DNA of 38,634 nt from an uncultured Pseudomonadota bacterium (GTDB taxonomy: Bacteria; Pseudomonadota; Alphaproteobacteria; RF32; CAG-239): positions 1-38,634 of the forward strand of contig CABUWG010000018.1 in assembly GCA_902495305.1 (NCBI GenBank), read 5' to 3'. The position numbers and the translations under genes were made by a program. Under the pieces are notes generated by a model. That model did no database searches, was not told the DNA's origin, and saw only the letters and a list, made by a program, of their open reading frames with translations. Numbering within the stretch: the first letter of the stretch is position 1; the number at the start of each line of letters is the position of its first letter. Below, piece by piece: positions 1-8,770 of the stretch.

Positions 1-106
1 ATTAGCTATATTATTAAACTGGATTCTTTGTTACACTCAGAATGACAGTGTTTTTTCTTCAAAGCACATCCTCCCGTTCGGCACGATTGGGTGCCCTTTG
101 CGAATA

Positions 107-188
107 GCTTAGGTTTTGGAGCAAAAACCGAAAGTGAAGCACGGAGCCAGAGAGCGTAGCGAGGTTAATTTTGCTCTGAAACCTTAGC
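107..188 (+). repeat. Imperfect 20-bp inverted repeat, possible structured RNA
   Basis: Arms at 107-126 and 169-188 pair at 19 of 20 positions if read as plus-strand RNA. Two of the pairs are G-U wobbles and one position is a U-U mismatch; the loop is 42 nt. As minus-strand RNA the wobbles become A-C mismatches, so a plus-strand transcript is favoured. A smaller hairpin (GGCAC/GTGCC) lies at about 80-95 and T-rich runs follow at 208-221. No coding region is credible in 1-495. Function is unknown; it may be an intergenic repeat family or a small RNA. Confidence 0.4.
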
Positions 189-225
189 AGATGAGCGTAG
201 GGCTAGCTTTTTTGCTTTTTTGGCT

Positions 226-405
226 GCCGGCCTCCCGGCCTTTTGTAGCATGACAAAAGTAGCGAAAAGAAATAACCAACTATTATGAAGAAACCAAAAC
301 AGGAAAATAAAAAAAGAAAAAGTACGGCAAAAGGGAGCGAATGACGGAGAGCGGGGCGGTCCTCAGGGCACGGAGCTGACAACTGATGGCCGTCGGCCTC
401 CCGAC
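226..405. repeat. Two related short hairpins upstream of fliF
   Basis: Hairpin GCCGG-CCTC-CCGGC at 226-239 and hairpin GTCGG-CCTC-CCGAC at 392-405 share the loop and differ by one compensatory pair (C-G to T-A). The 150 bases between them hold no supported gene; an open reading frame on the minus strand here has unlikely composition. They probably belong to an intergenic repeat. I see no clear sigma-54 or CtrA site between here and fliF. Confidence 0.35.
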
Positions 406-507
406 CCTGTGGATAGGTTAAAATAATAATTTTCAAAAAATAAAATTGGATTAATTATAAACGCAGGGGAATATATTTATTCATAATTTAATAGATTGGG
501 GAATCTA

Positions 508-2115
508 GTGAATAATTTTTTGCAAAGTATAAAGAACTTGTCACCGGGACGCTTGGTGTCGATTTCTGCGATTATTATCTTTTTAATCAGCTTTTTTGCT
601 TACATTGCCACGCAGGTAAGCGCCACCGAATACGCCGTTTTATATACGGATTTGGAACTTGAAGACGCCAAACAGATTGTCACGCGGCTCGAGTCTTCAA
701 ACATCAAATACAAACTGACCAAAAACGGCACGGAAGTTCTTGTTCCCAAAGACATGGTCAATAAAATGCGTGTTGATACGGCCGAATTGGCAATGTCTTC
801 CAAGGGCTCAAACGTCGGATACGAGATTTTTGACAATACCGATGCCCTCGGATCAACCAACTTTGTGCAAAATGTAAACCTGATTCGCGCCTTGGAAGGC
901 GAGCTTGCCAGAACGATTCGCTCAGTCGATAATATTAAAAGCGCCAGAGTCCATCTGGTTTTGCCCAAAAGAGAAATGTTTTCGCGCGAGGAACAGGCGC
1001 CGTCTGCTTCCGTTGTGGTCAAAACCGCACAAGGACAGCTTGATTTGAAAAATATCCAGTCGATTCAAAAACTGGTTGCGGCAGCCGTGCCGAAACTTGA
1101 TGTCAAAAACGTGGCGATTGTCGACAGCGCCGGCAACTTGCTGACCAATAATTATGACGATGAAGAAACGCTGCAACATGCAAATATTGAAATGATGCGC
1201 ATGGAGCAGGAGCGTAAAATGGCCATGGCCGTGCAAAACCTTTTGGAAAAAACGGTCGGCCCCGGAAAAGTCCGTGCTCAGGTCAATATTGAAATGGATA
1301 TGGACAAGGTTGTCACCAATGAAGAAATTTATGATCCGGACAGTCAGGTTGCCCGTTCGCAAAGCTCGGTCACGGAAGAGGGCGTATCTCGTGATAATGA
1401 AAGGCCGGTGACAGTAGCACAAAATATTCCGAACGGCGACAATGTTCTGAACAACTCCGGAACGTTTAACCAGAATTCGCGGGTTGAAGAAACAATCAAC
1501 TATGAAATTTCCAAAGTCGTGCGCAATAAGGTCAGAAACGCCGGTATTGTCAAACGTCTGAGCGTTGCCGTAATGGTTGACGGCCTGTATGAAAAAGACG
1601 CCGCCGGCCAAATGGTGTATCGCGACCGCACGCAGGAGGAAATGGAACAGCTGAGCGCTCTGGTCAAATCGGCGGTCGGTTATGATGCCAACCGCGGTGA
1701 TATTGTAGAAGTTGAAAACCTGAAGTTTGTGGAAATTGCACCGGAAAGCGTTTTGGAAGAAGAAATCCTGATTATGGGCTTTACCAAAGACGAATTAATG
1801 CGGATTGCCGAAGGTCTGGGGGTTGCAATCGTTGCGGTGCTGGTTATCTTATTGGTAATTCGTCCGCTGATTAACAATGCCTTTGACACCGGCGGAACGT
1901 CGCAGCGGTTGTTGGGTGAAAATGAGGAGGAGAACCTTCTGTTGTCAAACTTCCTGAACGAAGACAATTCGGATCTTGACGAGCTCGTGACCATGAACAA
2001 GGTAGACGGCAGGGTTAAAGCCGCTTCCGTCAAACGGATTAACGAACTGGTTGACAAGAATCCGGATGCCGCAGTCAATGCCATCAGAGGCTGGCTGTAT
2101 CAGAATGAAAACTAA
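508..2115 (+). CDS. fliF: Flagellar MS-ring protein FliF
   Basis: FliF oligomerises in the inner membrane to form the MS ring, the base on which rotor and export apparatus assemble. The protein (535 aa, normal for the family) has a first membrane segment at about residues 16-36, the ring-building domains in the periplasm (RVHLVLP and ASVVVK stretches), a second membrane segment near residue 430-455, and an acidic cytoplasmic C-terminal tail that would bind FliG. I choose GTG at 508 because GGGGA sits about 5 bases upstream; an in-frame TTG at 496 would add four residues but destroys that spacing. It is the first gene of the flagellar run, 18 bases before fliG, matching the Caulobacter order. 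Confidence 0.95.
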   Translation: MNNFLQSIKNLSPGRLVSISAIIIFLISFFAYIATQVSATEYAVLYTDLELEDAKQIVTRLESSNIKYKLTKNGTEVLVPKDMVNKMRVDTAELAMSSKGSNVGYEIFDNTDALGSTNFVQNVNLIRALEGELARTIRSVDNIKSARVHLVLPKREMFSREEQAPSASVVVKTAQGQLDLKNIQSIQKLVAAAVPKLDVKNVAIVDSAGNLLTNNYDDEETLQHANIEMMRMEQERKMAMAVQNLLEKTVGPGKVRAQVNIEMDMDKVVTNEEIYDPDSQVARSQSSVTEEGVSRDNERPVTVAQNIPNGDNVLNNSGTFNQNSRVEETINYEISKVVRNKVRNAGIVKRLSVAVMVDGLYEKDAAGQMVYRDRTQEEMEQLSALVKSAVGYDANRGDIVEVENLKFVEIAPESVLEEEILIMGFTKDELMRIAEGLGVAIVAVLVILLVIRPLINNAFDTGGTSQRLLGENEEENLLLSNFLNEDNSDLDELVTMNKVDGRVKAASVKRINELVDKNPDAAVNAIRGWLYQNEN

Positions 2116-2133
2116 AAGGACGGAGCAAACGTG

Positions 2134-3156
2134 ATGAAAACAAATGTAATAGATGATTACAATCTGATCTCCGGTCAGCAGAAAGCGGCAATCTTAATGC
2201 TTTCTCTGGATGAAGAACGCTCTGCCACGCTGTTTTCTCTGATGGATGATGAAGAGATTAAAGAGCTTTCCGTGATTATGGCTTCTTTAGGAAAAGTCAA
2301 TTCAACGGTTGTCGAGCAGCTTTTTCAGGAGTTTACGGACAAGCTGTCCAATACCGGCACGCTGATCGGTACTTATGAAAGTACGGAACGCCTGCTGGCC
2401 AAAGCGCTGGATAAAGACCGTGTTTCCATCATTATGGAAGAAATCCGCGGTCCGGCCGGACGGACGATGTGGGATAAGCTCGGCAATGTCAATGAGCACG
2501 TTCTGGCAAATTATCTGAAGAACGAATATCCGCAGACCATTGCCGTTATCTTGTCAAAAATTAAGGCGGAGCATGCTGCAAAAGTGATTGCGCTGCTGCC
2601 GGAAAACTTTGCCATGGAAATTGTCATGCGTATGCTGCGTATGGATTCGGTGCAGAAAGAAGTGCTGGACGGGCTGGAAAAAACGCTGCGCAAGGAGTTT
2701 ATGAGCAACCTTTCCAAATCTACCCGCCGCGATTCGCACGAGCTTATTGCCGACATTTTCAACTCTTTGGACCGCAATACCGAAAGCCGCTTTATGGAAG
2801 CCTTGGAAGAACGCAACCGCGAAAGTGCGGAACGCGTCAAGTCTTTGATGTTTACGTTTGAAGACCTCATTCGCGTTGATGCACAGGGCATTCAGATTTT
2901 GCTGCGTAACATTGACAAAGACAAGCTTGCCATCGCGTTGAAAGGCGCGTCCGAACAGATTAAAGAGCTGTTCTTCAGCAATATGTCTTCCCGTGCCGGC
3001 AAAATCATCAAAGAAGATATGGAAGCCATGGGGCCGGTCAGACTGCGTGACGTGGAAGAAGCCCAGCAGTATGTTGTCGCCACGACCAAAGAACTGTCCA
3101 ATAACGGCGAGATTGTTATCAGCGAAGGCAAGGATAACGATGAGCTCATTTATTAG
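2134..3156 (+). CDS. fliG: Flagellar motor switch protein FliG
   Basis: FliG couples the MS ring to the C ring and carries the charged helix that interacts with the stator to generate torque. The protein (about 340 aa) shows the N-terminal FliF-binding region (QKAAILMLSLDEE near the start), the middle domain with an EHPQT-like segment (EYPQTIAVILS), and a C-terminal domain with charged residues around FTFEDLIRVD. The start is GTG 2131 or ATG 2134; the purine-rich AAGGACGGAG at 2116-2125 serves either, and ATG is preferred. The stop is followed after 15 bases by fliH, so the two are almost certainly co-transcribed. Confidence 0.95.
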   Translation: MKTNVIDDYNLISGQQKAAILMLSLDEERSATLFSLMDDEEIKELSVIMASLGKVNSTVVEQLFQEFTDKLSNTGTLIGTYESTERLLAKALDKDRVSIIMEEIRGPAGRTMWDKLGNVNEHVLANYLKNEYPQTIAVILSKIKAEHAAKVIALLPENFAMEIVMRMLRMDSVQKEVLDGLEKTLRKEFMSNLSKSTRRDSHELIADIFNSLDRNTESRFMEALEERNRESAERVKSLMFTFEDLIRVDAQGIQILLRNIDKDKLAIALKGASEQIKELFFSNMSSRAGKIIKEDMEAMGPVRLRDVEEAQQYVVATTKELSNNGEIVISEGKDNDELIY

Positions 3157-3171
3157 TTTTAGGTTTTGCTG

Positions 3172-3879
3172 ATGGGTGATTTTCAGAAATTTATGTTTGA
3201 CAATTTCGTCATCGTTGACGAGAATGAGGTCATCAAAAAAACAGCGCCCGAGCCGGAAGAAACGGAAGAAATTGTCGAGGCTGAAATTGAAGAGTTGCCG
3301 GAAGAGCCGGCCGCCGAGCCCGAGCCGGCAGAACCGCCTGTAAAGACCTATTCGCAGGATGAGCTGGATTCCGCCGTGACGGCCGCCGAACAAAAAGGAT
3401 ATGAAAAGGGCTTCCGACTGGCGCAGGAAGATGCAGAAAAAGGAGTTTCTGCCCTTTTGGGAAATATTGATGCCAAGCTGGCGGAAATTGTAATCAGCGC
3501 CGGAGAAATACAAAAACAGGTTGAGCAGCAGTACATGGCCTTAAACCGTGCGGTATTTCAAAAACTTTTGCCCAATCTGCTGGAAGAGCAGTGCGTTGAG
3601 GTTGTAAACAAGTTTATTGAGGACAATTTTGCCAATTTCCGCGCCGAGGCCAAACTCTCTTTCTACCTCAATCCTGAGGTAATAGGGCAGGTGCAGGAAC
3701 AAATTGCCAAAATGGCGCATGTCCATGACTTTGAAGGAAAAATTGCGCTGCATAAGGACGAAAAACTGTCCAAGGCCGACTGCCGCATTGAATGGGAAAA
3801 CGGCGGCGTTGAGCATTTGAGCAATAAACTATTGGAAAAAGTGGACAATTTACTTGAAGATAATGCCGCTAAAAACTAA
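3172..3879 (+). CDS. fliH: FliH/FlbE-type flagellar export ATPase regulator
   Basis: FliH proteins hold the export ATPase FliI and link it to the C ring through FliN. The protein (235 aa) has an N-terminal segment, a strongly acidic Pro/Glu-rich linker at about residues 25-60, the alanine/glutamate-rich helix typical of FliH (AEQKGYEKGFRLAQEDAEK), and a C-terminal alpha/beta domain. Sequence identity within this family is low, so the call leans on position between fliG and fliN, where Caulobacter has flbE/fliH. ATG 3172 is preferred over upstream TTG 3166; the ribosome site is weak (AGG at 3161) and translation is probably coupled to fliG. FliI is not in this window. Confidence 0.8.
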   Translation: MGDFQKFMFDNFVIVDENEVIKKTAPEPEETEEIVEAEIEELPEEPAAEPEPAEPPVKTYSQDELDSAVTAAEQKGYEKGFRLAQEDAEKGVSALLGNIDAKLAEIVISAGEIQKQVEQQYMALNRAVFQKLLPNLLEEQCVEVVNKFIEDNFANFRAEAKLSFYLNPEVIGQVQEQIAKMAHVHDFEGKIALHKDEKLSKADCRIEWENGGVEHLSNKLLEKVDNLLEDNAAKN

Positions 3880-3924
3880 GCTTAAATTTAGAGAAAGACG
3901 GCTTATATAAAAGAAAGGGCTTAA

Positions 3925-4278
3925 ATGAGCGAAGATTTGAAATTAGATGAACTAAACGAGAGTTCAATCATCGGTGATGACCCGATTTTGAAATCCGACA
4001 ATGGTGAAACGGATTTTGATATTCCGAGCTCCACCAGCGATCTGGAAGCGGTTTATGAAATTCCGGTAAAGGTATCGGCCATTCTGGGAAAAGCCCAGAT
4101 GAAAGTCAGCCAGCTGATGAAGCTGAATAAAGGCACGATTATTGAACTGGACCGCAAAGTCGGCGAAGCCATCGATATTTATGTCAATAATAATCTGGTC
4201 GCGCGCGGCGAGGTTGTTGTTGTTGATGACAAATTGGGAATAACCATGACCGAGATTGTAAAAACGGTAAATAAATAA
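3925..4278 (+). CDS. fliN: Flagellar motor switch protein FliN
   Basis: FliN forms the lower part of the C ring and binds FliH during export. The protein (117 aa) has an acidic N-terminal region and a C-terminal SpoA (surface presentation of antigens) domain at about residues 45-115, with the family signatures VSAILGKAQMKVSQLMKL, GTIIELDRKVGE and VARGEVVVVDDKLGI. The start has a clear AGAAAGG 6-8 bases upstream. The 45-base gap to fliH is slightly longer than others in the run but contains no terminator-like hairpin. Confidence 0.95.
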   Translation: MSEDLKLDELNESSIIGDDPILKSDNGETDFDIPSSTSDLEAVYEIPVKVSAILGKAQMKVSQLMKLNKGTIIELDRKVGEAIDIYVNNNLVARGEVVVVDDKLGITMTEIVKTVNK

Positions 4279-4295
4279 AAGTCAAAAGAGGGGAA

Positions 4296-5648
4296 ATGGA
4301 ACTTTTAATTGTTGGCACATTAGACGGACAGATTGGGGCTGCCAGTAAGATTGCCATCAGTCAGGGCGGAAAAGTTTCTCTGGCTGATAAGATTGAAACA
4401 GCGCTGGAGATTTTGCGTTCCGGAACCAAAAATATTGAGCTGGTTATGATTGATGTCAAGTTGGACATCCACAAATTTATCAGCTCTCTGACAAGCGAGC
4501 GGATAAATGTTCCGGTTGTGGCCTGCGGTGTTGCCAATGACACTTCTCTGGCGGTTAAGGCAATCAAGGCCGGTGCCAAAGAATATATCCCCCTGCCGCC
4601 CGATCCCGAGCTTATCGGCGCGGTTTTGGCGGCGGCAACCCGTGAGAATCATGCCCTGATTTACGGAGATAAAAAAACCGAAGCCGTTTTGAAAATGGCC
4701 AAACAAATAGCCCCCTCCGAAGCCAGCGTATTGCTGACCGGCGAGTCCGGAACGGGTAAGGAAATTTTTTCACGCTTTATTCATGACAATTCCAAACGCG
4801 CCAACAAAAAGTTTGTTGCGGTCAATTGCGCCGCCATTCCGGAAACCTTGCTGGAATCAGAACTTTTCGGCTATGAAAAAGGCGCATTTACCGGAGCGGT
4901 TTCGCGCCGTATCGGCAAGTTTGAAGAAGCTTCCGACGGCACGTTGCTGCTTGATGAAATTTCAGAAATGGATATCCGGATTCAGGCCAAACTGCTGCGG
5001 GCTATTCAGGAAAAAGAAATTGACCGTATCGGCGGCAAATCCCCGATAAAAATCAATACCCGCATTATTGCCACCTCAAACCGCAATCTTGACGATGCCG
5101 TCAAAAACGGCACGTTTCGTCAGGACTTGTACTTCCGCTTGAATGTGGTCAATATTAACATTCCGTCTTTGAAAGATCGTCCGGACGATATTCCGGTTCT
5201 GGCCAAACATTTTGTAAAGAAATATTCCGAACTGAACGATGTTCCGATGCGCGATATTTCTAAGGCGGCGGAAGAAAAACTGCTGAATTACCTCTGGCCG
5301 GGAAATGTCCGTGAGCTGGAAAACACCATGCACCGCGCCGTTTTGCTTGCCGCCGGTGATGAAATCGGCGAAGACGCGATTATCCTGACCGATCCGAATG
5401 CCGTCATCAATCTGGAAGTCAAAATGCCGGCAACCTCCGGAGCGGAAAAAGAAGAAAATGCCGGTGCACAGTTCGGACAGACTGTTGCCGGAGCTGAACG
5501 TGATTTGATTATTGATACGCTCAAACATACTTTCGGCAACCGGACACAGGCCGCAAACATCCTCGGCATCTCTATCCGGACACTGCGCAACAAACTAAAA
5601 CAATACGAGGAGGCCGGTTATCAGGTTCCTCCGGCATCTATGGGATAA
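4296..5648 (+). CDS. flbD: Sigma-54-dependent flagellar regulator FlbD
   Basis: FlbD is the alphaproteobacterial enhancer-binding protein that turns on late flagellar genes with RNA polymerase carrying sigma-54. Visible parts: a receiver-like domain (1-115), AAA+ domain with Walker A GESGTGKE (149-156), the sigma-54-contacting GAFTGA loop (196-201), Walker B LLLDE (217-221), and a Fis-type helix-turn-helix at about 415-440. The receiver is degenerate: D53 is at the phosphoacceptor position, but the acidic pair near residue 10 is absent and the conserved lysine near residue 100 is replaced by leucine. Caulobacter FlbD is likewise regulated without ordinary phosphorylation (established there). 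A good GAGGGGAA precedes ATG 4296. Location between fliN and flhA supports the call. Confidence 0.9.
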   Translation: MELLIVGTLDGQIGAASKIAISQGGKVSLADKIETALEILRSGTKNIELVMIDVKLDIHKFISSLTSERINVPVVACGVANDTSLAVKAIKAGAKEYIPLPPDPELIGAVLAAATRENHALIYGDKKTEAVLKMAKQIAPSEASVLLTGESGTGKEIFSRFIHDNSKRANKKFVAVNCAAIPETLLESELFGYEKGAFTGAVSRRIGKFEEASDGTLLLDEISEMDIRIQAKLLRAIQEKEIDRIGGKSPIKINTRIIATSNRNLDDAVKNGTFRQDLYFRLNVVNINIPSLKDRPDDIPVLAKHFVKKYSELNDVPMRDISKAAEEKLLNYLWPGNVRELENTMHRAVLLAAGDEIGEDAIILTDPNAVINLEVKMPATSGAEKEENAGAQFGQTVAGAERDLIIDTLKHTFGNRTQAANILGISIRTLRNKLKQYEEAGYQVPPASMG

Positions 5649-5661
5649 CTGTAACTGAACG

Positions 5662-7788
5662 ATGGCCAAGAACCCGCAAAACGTAAGCGCCTCATTATTC
5701 GGAGGCAAATCTTTCAAAGACCTTTTGGTTTCTTCAACCAAACGCGGTGACATTTTCTTTGCTCTGGCCATTATCTTAATGCTGGTCATTTTGATTATGC
5801 CGATGCCGGCCTGGCTGTTGGATATTGCGCTGGCATTTTCCATTACTATGTCCTGTCTGGTGCTGATGACCGCCATCTTTATTGAGAAGCCGAACCAGTT
5901 CAGCGCCTTTCCGCTGGTATTGCTGATTACGACCATGTACCGGTTGTCGCTGAATCTGGCCTCCACCCGCCTGATTCTGGCGGACGGCTATATGGGACCG
6001 GATGCCGCCGGTCAGGTAATTAAAGCCTTTGGCGGTTTTATCATGGGCAACAATTTTGTGATTGGCGTAATTGTCTTTGCAATTTTGGTTTTGGTCAACT
6101 TTGTGGTTATTACCAAGGGTTCCGGCCGTATCGCCGAAGTCGCCGCCCGCTTTGCTTTGGATGCCATGCCCGGCAAGCAGATGGCAATCGACGCCGACCT
6201 GTCGTCCGGCCTGATTACCGAAGACGAGGCCCGCGCCCGCCGTGAAGATTTGTCAAAAGAAAGCTCTTTCTACGGCGCCATGGACGGTGCTTCCAAATTT
6301 GTCCGCGGTGATGCGATTGCCGGCTTGATTATTACGTTTATTAATATCATTGCCGGTATTATTATCGGTATGGTGCAGAATAACATGACGTTTAAGGCCG
6401 CCGGCGAAACCTATACCCGCCTGACGGTTGGTGACGGACTGGTCAGTCAGGTTCCGGCATTGATTATCTCTGTGGCCGCCGGTATTCTGGTTTCCAAAGC
6501 CGGCATGACCGATTCGACTGATAAGGTTTTGTTTGAGCAGGTCAGTAACTATCCGAAAGCGCTGGGTATGAGCTCTTTCATGGCTCTGGCTCTGGGCATG
6601 CTCCCCGGTACGCCGGCCGTGCCGTTTGTTTTGCTTGCCGTGCTGACCGGTGTCAGCGCTTATTATCTGGACAAGCAGCAAAAAGCCGCACAGGCCAAGG
6701 CGCAGGAAGTTTTTGAAGAAGAACAGAAACAGGGCAAAATTGCCAAGGCGGCGGATGAGCCGATTTCCACGGCTCTGCGTATTGATCTGATTCGTTTGGA
6801 AATCGGTTACGGTCTGCTGCCGCTGATTAATGAACAGACCAATAAAAAGCTGACCGACCAGATTAAGGCCCTGCGCCGTTCGCTGGCTTCCGAGCTCGGT
6901 TTTATCATGCCGTCTATCCGTATTCAGGATAATATGCAGCTGGAGGCCAACGAATATAATATTTACATCAAAGAGGTCAAATCCGGCAAAGGCGAACTGC
7001 GCCCGACCCAGCTTTTGGTCATGGATCCGCGCGGCGAACCGATTACGCTCCCCGGCGAACCGACAACCGAGCCGACTTTCGGCTTAAAAGCCATGTGGAT
7101 TGACCAATCCTACCGTGAAGAGGCCATGTTCCGCGGCTATACGGTGGTTGATCCGGCCACGGTCGTCACGACCCATATTACCGAGCTGGTCAAAGACAAT
7201 ATGCCGGAACTGCTGTCTTATGCCGAAACCCAGAAGCTTTTGGATGAAATGGATAAAGAACAGCAAAAACTTGTTAAAGAGCTTATCCCCGGCAAAATCA
7301 GTCTGGGGGCAGTTCAGCGCATTTTGCAAAACCTGCTGCAGGAACGTGTTTCAATCCGCGACTTGCCGACCATTCTGGAAGGAATTTCCGAGGCCGTATC
7401 GTCAACCCGCAGCCTGATGTTGATTACCGAGCACGTGCGTACCCGTTTGTCCCGCCAGTTGTCCAATGCCAACACCAATGAATTTGGCATTATTCCTTTG
7501 GTGACGCTTTCGGCGGAATGGGAGCAGGCCTTTGCCGAGTCAATTGTCGGGGAAGGGGATGAGCGCCAGCTGGCGATGGCGCCGTCGGCTCTGCAGTCCT
7601 TCATTACCAAAGTCCGCAACACGCTGGAGGAGCTGGCGGCCAGAGGCGAAACGGCGGTGCTGTTAACCAGTCCGAATACGCGTCCTTTTGTCCGTTCGAT
7701 TATTGAGCGCTTCCGGCCGCTGACGGTTGTAATGTCGCAGAACGAAATTTATCCAAAAGCCAAAATCAAAACCGTCGGGCAGATATAG
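5662..7788 (+). CDS. flhA: Flagellar export gate protein FlhA
   Basis: FlhA is the large component of the flagellar type III export gate and docks chaperone-substrate complexes on its cytoplasmic ring. The protein has about eight membrane segments in residues 30-330 with the conserved cytoplasmic loop (GSGRIAEVAARFALDAMPGK and the ITEDEARARRE stretch), then a roughly 350-residue soluble C-terminal domain. Length of 708 aa is normal. ATG 5662 begins 13 bases after the flbD stop with only a weak ribosome site, suggesting coupling. FlhB, FliP, FliQ and FliR, the partners in the gate, are not in this window. Confidence 0.97.
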   Translation: MAKNPQNVSASLFGGKSFKDLLVSSTKRGDIFFALAIILMLVILIMPMPAWLLDIALAFSITMSCLVLMTAIFIEKPNQFSAFPLVLLITTMYRLSLNLASTRLILADGYMGPDAAGQVIKAFGGFIMGNNFVIGVIVFAILVLVNFVVITKGSGRIAEVAARFALDAMPGKQMAIDADLSSGLITEDEARARREDLSKESSFYGAMDGASKFVRGDAIAGLIITFINIIAGIIIGMVQNNMTFKAAGETYTRLTVGDGLVSQVPALIISVAAGILVSKAGMTDSTDKVLFEQVSNYPKALGMSSFMALALGMLPGTPAVPFVLLAVLTGVSAYYLDKQQKAAQAKAQEVFEEEQKQGKIAKAADEPISTALRIDLIRLEIGYGLLPLINEQTNKKLTDQIKALRRSLASELGFIMPSIRIQDNMQLEANEYNIYIKEVKSGKGELRPTQLLVMDPRGEPITLPGEPTTEPTFGLKAMWIDQSYREEAMFRGYTVVDPATVVTTHITELVKDNMPELLSYAETQKLLDEMDKEQQKLVKELIPGKISLGAVQRILQNLLQERVSIRDLPTILEGISEAVSSTRSLMLITEHVRTRLSRQLSNANTNEFGIIPLVTLSAEWEQAFAESIVGEGDERQLAMAPSALQSFITKVRNTLEELAARGETAVLLTSPNTRPFVRSIIERFRPLTVVMSQNEIYPKAKIKTVGQI

Positions 7789-7802
7789 AAAGGGGCAGAT
7801 AA

Positions 7803-8759
7803 ATGAAAATAAAAAGTTTCAGCGCTGCCACCTCCATGGAAGCCATGCGTCTGGCCTCCGAGGCTCTGGGGCGCGATGCCGTCATTATTTCAACCGAAAC
7901 GCTGGATGACGGGCAAGTGCGGATTACGGCCGCTCTGGAAGAAAAAGAAGAAATCAGCTTTAATGAAGACGATGAGCTGGAATTGCTGGACAGCCGTACG
8001 GTTTTTGATGACAGCATTATCCGCGAATGTCTGGACTATCATTCCGTGTTGGATTTGGTCAAAGAACGGGTGCTGTCACGGGCGCGCAGCATCAGCAAAA
8101 GTCAGAAAATTTTTGATGATGAGAAGCTTCTGACGGCCTGCTTTAAGGAAATGTTCAAATTTTCGGCGCCGCTGAATACGCCGTCAAAAATCAAACTTTT
8201 TATGGGAACGTCGGGCAGCGGAAAATCAACGGCCATTGCCAAAACCGCCACACAGGCCAAGTTAAAAGACATCTCCGCCTGCATTATTTCGACCGACAAT
8301 GTCAGAGCCGGCGCCAACCAGCAGCTGGAAGCCTTTGCTAAAATTCTGGACGTTGATTTTATGTTTTGCAAAAACGGCCGGATGTTGTTTGATACCGTCA
8401 AAGAAGCTGAAAATAAATATGAACTTGTTTTAATTGACACGCCGGGGATTAATCCGTTTATTCCGGAAGACGTCGGGAAAGTCAGCGCCTTTGTAGAAGC
8501 TGTCAGCGCCGACGCGATTTTGACCATGGCTTCCGGATTGAACACTTATGAAGCAATAGAAATAGCCGAAGTCTTTACCGAACTCGGCGCCCGTTATCTG
8601 ATGCCGACCAGAATGGACTTGACCCGCCGTATCGGGTCTTTGTTGTCGGTCGCCAGCTGTTGCGAACTCGGCTTTTGTTCGGCCGGAGTCAGCGCCAGCA
8701 TTGCCAAAGGGCTGGCAGAAATCACCCCCCGGTCTTTGGCCCGCTTAATTTTGGAATGA
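7803..8759 (+). CDS. flhF: Flagellar SRP-family GTPase FlhF
   Basis: FlhF is the third member of the SRP GTPase family beside Ffh and FtsY and fixes where and how many flagella form. The protein has a short N-terminal region beginning MKIKSFSA, a helical N domain, then the G domain with P-loop GTSGSGKST (from residue 135), a DNVRAGANQQL stretch matching the family DxxRxxAxxQL motif, LIDTPG and the late TRMD element in place of TKxD. At 318 aa it is shorter than many homologues, the reduction being in the N-terminal B region. The start has AGAAAGGGG upstream. It is followed by flhG, its usual antagonist. Confidence 0.92.
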   Translation: MKIKSFSAATSMEAMRLASEALGRDAVIISTETLDDGQVRITAALEEKEEISFNEDDELELLDSRTVFDDSIIRECLDYHSVLDLVKERVLSRARSISKSQKIFDDEKLLTACFKEMFKFSAPLNTPSKIKLFMGTSGSGKSTAIAKTATQAKLKDISACIISTDNVRAGANQQLEAFAKILDVDFMFCKNGRMLFDTVKEAENKYELVLIDTPGINPFIPEDVGKVSAFVEAVSADAILTMASGLNTYEAIEIAEVFTELGARYLMPTRMDLTRRIGSLLSVASCCELGFCSAGVSASIAKGLAEITPRSLARLILE

Positions 8760-8770
8760 AAGAGGTCAGC

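Noticed and set aside
203..436. 77-residue minus-strand reading frame upstream of fliF
   Set aside because: No ribosome site or family pattern; it covers the hairpin repeats.
2554..3513. 319-residue reading frame antisense to fliG and fliH
   Set aside because: It lies opposite two firmly identified genes and its Phe/Arg-rich composition is that of an antisense shadow.
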